From positions 248,001 through 312,000 of the forward strand of contig CANMVS010000002.1 of NCBI GenBank assembly GCA_947501445.1: a DNA stretch of 64,000 bases. The letters are read 5' to 3'. The translations under genes were made by a program, and so were the position numbers. The notes below the pieces were generated by a model. It ran no database searches. It saw only the letters and a program-made list of their open reading frames with translations, and was not told the origin of the DNA. The stretch's first letter is position 1. Each line of letters opens with the position of its first letter. This document shows, one piece after another, positions 59,725 to 64,000 of this stretch. This DNA comes from an uncultured Rhizobiaceae group bacterium. Lineage in GTDB: Bacteria; Pseudomonadota; Alphaproteobacteria; Rhizobiales; Rhizobiaceae.

Positions 59725-59882
59725 CATGACCGTCTATCGCCTCAGCGAGCGCATGAGCTTTGTTGTATCGCTCTTTCAATGGCAGAGATCCCGCCAGGAC
59801 AGCGCCTGCCCGGCCTGTTTTGAGTTTTTCAGGTACGTCAGAGTTACAGGACGCGGATCGTCTGCCCCAGCTCCTTTGTCAT
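59725..59882 (-). pseudogene. Frameshifted copy of the 61-residue gene (orf61)
   Basis: The sequence is closely related to the intact orf61 at 61809-61994: both contain a KERYNKA segment and end in AEAIDGHAED versus VEAIDDLAEE. Near the start codon (ATG 59882) there are 7 extra bases relative to the intact copy, which shifts the frame and gives an early TAA. The upstream DNA (59885-59955) is also homologous to that of orf61. It is the left end of a duplicated block. Confidence 0.72.
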
Positions 59883-60075
59883 CTATCTATCGCCGCACTG
59901 TGTTGGCTACCCAGACATGTTCATATTTTGTACTCGTGACAAAGGAACTATTGCAAGCCTGTTTTTCGAATTAGCGAATCCAATGTATTATAAATATAAT
60001 TTATTTTATACTTTATTAATAACTACTTTTATGTTTATACTCTTTGCACCTTAATAATACAGAGGTTTGAAAATT

Positions 60076-60504
60076 ATGTTCCCGAACAAACTAAAATTGT
60101 TATTATGTGCTGCGCTGTTAGCAGGTAGCTCTGTTGCTGTGAACGCCCAAGACAGCGCCGGAAGTGGCTCTAGCAGTGTTGATGGATGGACCATACCGAA
60201 CATTGGCGGGGGAATAGCTAGTTTCGCAATCCCGACACAGCCCTTGGCAGTCCCTCCCGGCATGGTGCCAATGATTGTCTATGTGCCTGCACAACAGATG
60301 CAAGCACCAATCCCACCACATGCACATGCACCACAGGCAGCGCAGACAATCAACGCAACGCATTGCTCAGTTAATGATGTGGCCGTGCTGACGAAAGATG
60401 CACCGAGTTGTCAGAAAGCTGGTGGAAAGGTTGTGGAAGAAAGGGCCAGTTTCAGCGAGACAGATTGTATTCCGACCAATTGGCTATGGAAAGGGTCTTG
60501 CTGA
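60076..60504 (+). CDS. Exported repeat-family protein P1
   Basis: 142 residues from ATG 60076, with AGAGG 10 bases upstream and a very AT-rich promoter region (59980-60060). Signal peptide MFPNKLKLLLCAALLAGSS to about NA (cleavage before QDSAG). The mature part has a Ser/Gly stretch, the family block PPGMVPMIVYVPAQQMQ, a Pro/His segment and the core INATHCSVNDVAVLTKDAPS with CQKAGGKVV. The tail is unique to this copy, DCIPTNWLWKGSC, with two cysteines 10 residues apart. Four cysteines suggest two disulfides. Family not recognised; probably periplasmic or secreted. Confidence 0.78.
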   Translation: MFPNKLKLLLCAALLAGSSVAVNAQDSAGSGSSSVDGWTIPNIGGGIASFAIPTQPLAVPPGMVPMIVYVPAQQMQAPIPPHAHAPQAAQTINATHCSVNDVAVLTKDAPSCQKAGGKVVEERASFSETDCIPTNWLWKGSC

Positions 60505-60528
60505 TAGAGACCATTGGCAAGAAACAAT

Positions 60529-60617
60529 CTACCTCTCGACGGCTTTCATTATCCGCTCCAGCGTTTTTGATTGCTCCTTTTGAAGCACTTCAATTCCGGT
60601 CAGGCGTTCACGTACAT
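60529..60617 (-). pseudogene. 3' fragment of the orf89 coiled-coil gene (junction 1)
   Basis: The minus strand reads VRERLTGIEVLQKEQSKTLE, then RIMKAVER and stop: the last 28 codons of orf89. The homology to intact orf89 (61096-61365) stops abruptly at 60617, after which the ribosome site and start of P2 follow within 20 bases. It is a truncated copy left by duplication. Confidence 0.75.
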
Positions 60618-60637
60618 TAAACAGAAGGAAAAGCAAT

Positions 60638-61084
60638 ATGAACTCGAAGTTACTTACAACTGCACTGGCTACTTGCTTGATGATGGTAGGGGTGACCGCA
60701 CAGCCATCTTTTGCTGAAACGCCAGCGGGGGCTAGGCTGATGGCCCCATTTTTGATGATGGACAGGTATGTAACACATGCTGCACAGTATGGCATCCCCT
60801 CCACCCCTCCCGGCATGGTCCCAATGACAGTCTATGTGCCAGCACAGGCCCTGCATGCACTACCAATGGCAGCACCTGTTGCACCGCCCGTACCGCCGCA
60901 TACACATGCACCAATGCCGCCACAGGCAGCGCAGACAATCAATGCGACGCATTGCTCGATTAATGATGTTGCTGTGCTTACACAGGATGCACCGAGTTGT
61001 ACGAAGGCAGGTGGGAAGGTTGTGGCGGAGAAAGCAAGCTTTGCATTCCCCTTTTGCTTACCGGGTATGTCTGGTTGCTCATAG
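60638..61084 (+). CDS. Exported repeat-family protein P2
   Basis: 148 residues, AGAAGGA upstream of the ATG. Signal peptide MNSKLLTTALATCLMMVGVT, cleavage after PSFA. The mature part has a segment RLMAPFLMMDRYVTHAAQYG, then PPGMVPMTVYVPAQALHALP, a Pro/Val/His/Met-rich linker (VPPHTHAPMPPQ) and the core NATHCSINDVAVLTQDAPSC. Tail: FPFCLPGMSGCS, with cysteines six apart. The first half is almost identical in DNA to P4, a sign of recent duplication. It is convergent with orf89. No known family. Confidence 0.8.
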   Translation: MNSKLLTTALATCLMMVGVTAQPSFAETPAGARLMAPFLMMDRYVTHAAQYGIPSTPPGMVPMTVYVPAQALHALPMAAPVAPPVPPHTHAPMPPQAAQTINATHCSINDVAVLTQDAPSCTKAGGKVVAEKASFAFPFCLPGMSGCS

Positions 61085-61095
61085 TCAAAACAGAC

Positions 61096-61365
61096 CTATC
61101 TTTCGACGGCTTTCAATATCCGCTCCAGCGTCTTTGATTGCTCCTTCTGAAGCACTTCAATTCCGGTCAGGCGTTCACGTACATCGCCTGCCCGGTTTTC
61201 AATGCGGTCCACACGATCCTCAATATCGTTGAGGTTTTCAGCATTGGCCGAAACTGTTGTCTGCAGTGCGCCATATCCGCCAGCAGCAGCACCCAGAACG
61301 GCAAGGACCCCGAATACTGACAGAAACATTTTGAGGCTTATCCCGCCCGGTGCTGGATTGGTCAT
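61096..61365 (-). CDS. Single-pass membrane protein with coiled coil (orf89)
   Basis: 89 residues. One membrane helix (LKMFLSVFGVLAVLGAAAGG) is followed by a long heptad-type region (NLNDIEDRVDRIENRAGDVR and onward to ILKAVER), the architecture of phage inner-membrane accessory proteins such as i-spanins or holin partners. It follows orf112 on the same strand with overlapping stop/start. It is the only complete copy; at least four truncated copies of its 3' end lie in this region. I infer a phage origin but cannot name the family. Confidence 0.7.
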   Translation of the reverse strand: MTNPAPGGISLKMFLSVFGVLAVLGAAAGGYGALQTTVSANAENLNDIEDRVDRIENRAGDVRERLTGIEVLQKEQSKTLERILKAVER

Positions 61366-61703
61366 TAACTGTTCATCTCCGGTGGGAATATGTCTTTAAA
61401 CGGCTTGCCGAAGACAACCAATGCAACGGTTTCAGCAGGCAATCCATTCTTGATGAATGCTACCTGACAGCCTTCTTTGGACATGAGCCAGGCAACAGAA
61501 CTGCCGCTTTCATCAATCAGGAAAAGAACCGATCGTTCATCCGTTTCACGCGATACCAGCTTGGTGACGTAACGCACGCCTTTCGACTGGCCGACATTGG
61601 CAATATGGGCTTTGACCTCTGCCATTGATGTGCCGGGAAGACATTTGCTGTCATTCGGGCAGGCACCGCCCAACATTGCACCAAGGAACATCCCGGCAAA
61701 CAC
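61365..61703 (-). CDS. Hypothetical protein upstream of orf89 (orf112)
   Basis: 112 residues from GTG 61703 (or ATG 61691). A short hydrophobic start MFLGAMLGGACPNDSKC lacks the basic residues of a normal signal peptide, so the true N-terminus may have been lost. The rest is a small alpha/beta-type domain (VRYVTKLVSRETDERSVLFL, then WLMSKEGCQVAFIKNGLP). Its stop overlaps the start of orf89 by one base, indicating a coupled pair. No family recognised. Confidence 0.6.
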   Translation of the reverse strand: MFAGMFLGAMLGGACPNDSKCLPGTSMAEVKAHIANVGQSKGVRYVTKLVSRETDERSVLFLIDESGSSVAWLMSKEGCQVAFIKNGLPAETVALVVFGKPFKDIFPPEMNS

Positions 61704-61808
61704 AGCACTGTCAACAGATTATCGCCATAAATCGCAGGACCAGTGTGATCTTGCCAATGACGCACATCATCTGCTCAAGGCACGCTTGAACTGTGCTTCC
61801 CCTCAAAA

Positions 61809-61994
61809 TCACTCCCTGTCACCGGTCAATTCCTCGGCGAGATCGTCAATAGCCTCAACGAGCGCTTGAGCCTTGTTATATCGTTCTTTGAATGGCGGTG
61901 AGCCGGCCATGACCGTGACTGCACCTGTCCTGCCTGCTTTGAGCTTTTCAAGTACGTCGGTGTTGCGGAACGCGGAACGTCTGCCCTTGCTCAT
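61809..61994 (-). CDS. Small hypothetical protein (orf61)
   Basis: 61 residues, MSKGRRSAFRNTDVLEKLKA followed by GRTGAVTVMAG and an acidic helical end (AQALVEAIDDLAEELTGDRE). It is intact here and frameshifted at 59725-59882. It diverges from P3 across about 200 bp that contain GTTC-CGATTTT-GTAC, one base from a LexA box. No domain recognised; the basic start could bind nucleic acid. Confidence 0.6.
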   Translation of the reverse strand: MSKGRRSAFRNTDVLEKLKAGRTGAVTVMAGSPPFKERYNKAQALVEAIDDLAEELTGDRE

Positions 61995-62196
61995 TTGTCA
62001 TCATTCTTTCTCCGCACTGTGTTGGTTGCCCCGACATGTTCCGATTTTGTACTCCTGACAATGGAGCTATTGCAAGCTGGTATTCCACAAACCCTCAAAG
62101 GGGAAGCGGGAAATACAAATAAAACGCCAGCAACTATTGATTTATACTAAAATATTACTTACTATTACTTATAACGTAAACCACAGGATGTGTATT

Positions 62197-62655
62197 ATGA
62201 TTTATAAGAAATCAAGTGCTGCTATTGCTGCTTGTATAGCCATTGCCTCATTAGGTACTTCATCCAGCTTTGCAGAACCAATGGTGTTTAAAACGGGAAA
62301 CAATGGTTCCAGGCAACCCGTTATCCTCTTTCCCGATTTTGGTATTCATTCAGCAATGACCAAGCCAACCCCGACACAGCCCCTCGCTGCCCCACCCGGC
62401 ATGGTCCCCATGATTGTCTACGTACCTGCACAGCAAATGCAGCCAGCAGCAGTACCACCCCACACACATGCACCAATGCCGCCACAGGCCGCACAGACAA
62501 TCAATGCCACGCATTGCTCGATCAATGATGTGGCCGTGCTGACGAAAGATGCACCGAGTTGTCAGAAAGCTGGTGGCAAGGTTGTGACTGAAAGGGCAAC
62601 GTTTAGTGTACAAATTTGTGGCGAATCAGGATGCTCCGGCCCGGGTGATTGGTAA
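62197..62655 (+). CDS. Exported repeat-family protein P3
   Basis: 152 residues from ATG 62197, where a signal peptide begins (MIYKKSSAAIAACIAIASLG, cleavage after SSFA); an in-frame start at 62137 lies within the AT-rich promoter. The mature part begins EPMVFKTGNNGSRQPVILFP, unique to this copy, then PPGMVPMIVYVPAQQMQ as in P1, VPPHTHAPMPPQ, and the core NATHCSINDVAVLTKDAPSC. Tail: QICGESGCSGPGDW, cysteines four apart. Promoter region and upstream orf61 match the arrangement at P1, so P1 and P3 head two copies of one block. Confidence 0.78.
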   Translation: MIYKKSSAAIAACIAIASLGTSSSFAEPMVFKTGNNGSRQPVILFPDFGIHSAMTKPTPTQPLAAPPGMVPMIVYVPAQQMQPAAVPPHTHAPMPPQAAQTINATHCSINDVAVLTKDAPSCQKAGGKVVTERATFSVQICGESGCSGPGDW

Positions 62656-62668
62656 CATACTTCACTCC

Positions 62669-62757
62669 CTATCGCTCAACAGCTTTCAATATCCGCTCCA
62701 GTGTCTTTGATTGCTCCTTTTGAAGCACTTCAATTCCGGTCAGGGGTTCACGTACAT
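62669..62757 (-). pseudogene. 3' fragment of the orf89 gene (junction 2)
   Basis: Reads LTGIEVLQKEQSKTLERILK, AVER and stop on the minus strand. It ends at the same internal breakpoint as the 60529-60617 fragment, directly before the ribosome site of P4. Confidence 0.75.
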
Positions 62758-62777
62758 TAAACAGAAGGAATAGCAAT

Positions 62778-63236
62778 ATGAACTCGAAGTTACTTACAAC
62801 TGCACTGGCTACTTGCTTGATGATGGTAGGGGTGACCGCACAGCCATCTTTTGCTGAAACGCCAGCGGGGGCTAGGCTGATGGCCCCATTTTTGATGATG
62901 GACAGGTATGTAACACATGCTGCACAGTATGGCATCCCCTCCACCCCTCCCGGCATGGTCCCAATGACAGTCTATGTGCCAGCACAAGCCCTACACGGAC
63001 AGCCAATGGCAGCACCTGTTGCACCGCCCGTACCGCCGCATACACATGCACCAATGCCGCCACAGGCCGCACAGACGATAGACGCAACGCATTGTTCGAT
63101 CAATGATGTGGCTGTACTGACAAAGGATGCGCCGAGTTGTCAGAAAGCCGGTGGGACGGTTGTTGCGGAGAGGGCCAGTTTTTATATTAATGGGTGTTTT
63201 GCCTACAATGGTTGTCATAATAAGTCGCCAAATTGA
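62778..63236 (+). CDS. Exported repeat-family protein P4
   Basis: 152 residues, preceded by AGAAGGA. For the first 70 or so codons the DNA is essentially the same as P2 (offset 2,140 bp). It then carries QALHGQPMAAPVAPPVPPHT and the core DATHCSINDVAVLTKDAPSC with KAGGTVV in place of KAGGKVV. Tail: INGCFAYNGCHNKSPN, cysteines five apart, unlike any other copy. Identity in the first half and divergence at the end suggest duplication followed by tail replacement or fast change. Confidence 0.8.
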   Translation: MNSKLLTTALATCLMMVGVTAQPSFAETPAGARLMAPFLMMDRYVTHAAQYGIPSTPPGMVPMTVYVPAQALHGQPMAAPVAPPVPPHTHAPMPPQAAQTIDATHCSINDVAVLTKDAPSCQKAGGTVVAERASFYINGCFAYNGCHNKSPN

Positions 63237-63292
63237 AACCATGCAAATTAGTAATCTACTTTATCAACCCATGTGCCGCCGCGTGTATTTAG

Positions 63293-63325
63293 GCACTTCA
63301 ATCCCGGTTAGGTGTTCACACACAT
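63293..63325 (-). pseudogene. Short orf89 fragment (junction 3)
   Basis: About 33 bases similar to the internal part of orf89 (GCACTTCAATCCCGGTTAGG and on to CACACAT) and ending at the same breakpoint just before the ribosome site of P5. The orf89 3' end proper is missing, so this copy is the most eroded. Confidence 0.55.
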
Positions 63326-63345
63326 CAAACAGGAGGAAAAGCTAT

Positions 63346-63786
63346 ATGAAATCGAAGTTATTGAGGGTTGCACTGGCAACTTGCGTGGTGATGGCGGGGA
63401 TGACTGCACAGTCAGTATCGGCTGAGACGCAGGCAGAGATCCAGGCGCGATTAGAAAGACAATTGTCAAAAACATCTGCAAGTTACGCCATACCCACCGC
63501 CCCTCCTGGCATGGTCCCCATGACTGTCTATGTGCCAGCACAGGCCCTGCATGCACTACCAATGGCAGCACCTGTTGCACCGCCCGTACCGCCGCATACA
63601 CATGCACCAATGCCGCCACAGGCAGCGCAAACGATCAACGCAACGCATTGCTCAGTTAATGATGTGGCTGTGCTGACAAAGGATGCGCCGAGTTGTCAGA
63701 AAGCTGGTGGAAAGGTTGTGGCAGAGAGGGCAAGCTTTGAAATTCCAAACTGTGGATTAATAAAAACGCAACCTGTATGCCCATGA
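63346..63786 (+). CDS. Exported repeat-family protein P5
   Basis: 146 residues from ATG 63346, with a perfect AGGAGG 9 bases upstream. Signal peptide MKSKLLRVALATCVVMAGMT, cleavage after SVSA. The start of the mature part is a charged helix (ETQAEIQARLERQLSKTSAS) not present in other copies. The middle (PAQALHALPMAAPVAPPVPP) matches P2 almost base for base for about 100 bp. The core is NATHCSVNDVAVLTKDAPSC and the tail IPNCGLIKTQPVCP, cysteines eight apart. The mix suggests recombination between copies. Confidence 0.8.
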   Translation: MKSKLLRVALATCVVMAGMTAQSVSAETQAEIQARLERQLSKTSASYAIPTAPPGMVPMTVYVPAQALHALPMAAPVAPPVPPHTHAPMPPQAAQTINATHCSVNDVAVLTKDAPSCQKAGGKVVAERASFEIPNCGLIKTQPVCP

Positions 63787-63804
63787 TGTCGGATTAAACT
63801 CCGT

Positions 63805-63915
63805 TCACCTCTCGACGGCTTTCAATATCCGCTCCAGTGTCTTTGATTGCTCCTTTTGAAGCACTTCAATTCCGGTCAGGCGTTCACGCACATCGCCTGG
63901 TCCGGCCTCACCCAT
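63805..63915 (-). pseudogene. Truncated orf89 copy lacking the membrane helix (junction 4)
   Basis: A 36-codon frame, MGEAGPGDVRERLTGIEVLQ to KAVER. The coiled-coil end of orf89 is kept but its membrane helix is gone. Its ATG overlaps the stop of the partial gene upstream (ATGGGTGA). It might still be translated. Confidence 0.6.
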
Positions 63916-64000
63916 CGCGCTCCAGTTCACGCAATCGGGCCTCATGGTCTGCAAAGCGCTCGTAGATGGTGGTAATGGCCCGGTTTGCATCTGTCCCCGT
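63908..64000 (-). CDS. C-terminal end of a gene cut by the window edge
   Basis: 30 codons ending RAITTIYERFADHEARLREL then ERDG and stop. It is a charged, helical, coiled-coil-like end. It overlaps the truncated orf89 copy, so both may form a coupled pair as orf112-orf89 do. Nothing can be said of the rest. Confidence 0.5.
   Translation of the reverse strand, partial: TGTDANRAITTIYERFADHEARLRELERDG

Noticed and set aside
60505-63915. Integron-like cassette array, with the 90-bp element after each paralogue acting as attC
   Set aside because: The element is the coding 3' end of orf89, not a GTTRRRY-bounded inverted repeat, and no integrase is in view.
1-64000. CRISPR arrays, tRNA or rRNA genes
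   Set aside because: No regularly spaced short repeats, no cloverleaf with a T-arm and acceptor stem, and no rRNA sequence were seen in the gaps between genes.

Overview
The window is a 64 kb piece of an alphaproteobacterial chromosome, most likely Hyphomicrobiales (Rhizobiales). This rests on rhizobial gene neighbourhoods (topA-rnr-DUF983-NUDIX-rpmG-pleD-divK-DUF3572-dinB; nuoA-N followed by birA, rnj, mce, DUF1467; proS-lolC/E-lolD-dnaE), on the PleD/DivK pair, on GatCAB and NrdJ, and on SOS boxes of the alphaproteobacterial form GTTC-N7-GTTC. No rRNA, tRNA, CRISPR array or intact insertion sequence was seen.

Layout: 1-1.2 kb is the 3' end of the B12-dependent ribonucleotide reductase gene nrdJ. 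At 1.3-2.1 kb lies a non-coding tandem repeat of about 357 bp full of hairpins. Then come gatA/gatC, a UPF0173 hydrolase, ruvX, a small membrane protein, an AEC transporter and an AidB-like acyl-CoA dehydrogenase (2.1-8.5 kb). From 8.6 to 20.3 kb a plus-strand run carries pyrB, a dihydroorotase-like gene lacking its metal ligands, plsY, dprA, topA, rnr, a DUF983 gene, a NUDIX gene and an MFS gene, followed by rpmG. Next are pleD/divK (minus), DUF3572-HAD-dinB (plus) and dnaE with an AhpD-like and a quinone reductase gene (minus). At 30-39 kb are a BenE-type transporter, a 28-codon membrane ORF under a near-perfect SOS promoter, lolD, lolC/E, proS, an orphan terminator that suggests a small RNA, a GNAT gene and mgtE. 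At 39-57.7 kb on the minus strand the complete complex I operon nuoA-N runs into birA, rnj, mce and a DUF1467 gene. The nuo operon contains two extra genes: a GFA-family protein between nuoC and nuoD and a small secreted protein between nuoD and nuoE.

From 58 kb the character changes. A TetR regulator and a SnoaL-like gene diverge from a region with two matching operators. After about 0.9 kb of decayed sequence, an accessory region fills the rest of the window. It holds five tandem paralogues (P1-P5) of a small exported protein, about 142-152 residues each. All share a signal peptide, a Pro/His/Met-rich middle, a conserved two-cysteine core and a divergent C-terminal tail carrying two more cysteines. 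Between them, on the opposite strand, are a complete membrane/coiled-coil gene and several broken copies of its 3' end, which mark the duplication junctions. I do not recognise this family. It is the best candidate here for an undescribed system. The second candidate is the SOS-controlled 28-residue membrane peptide, which resembles Caulobacter SidA in size, topology and regulation but not visibly in sequence.
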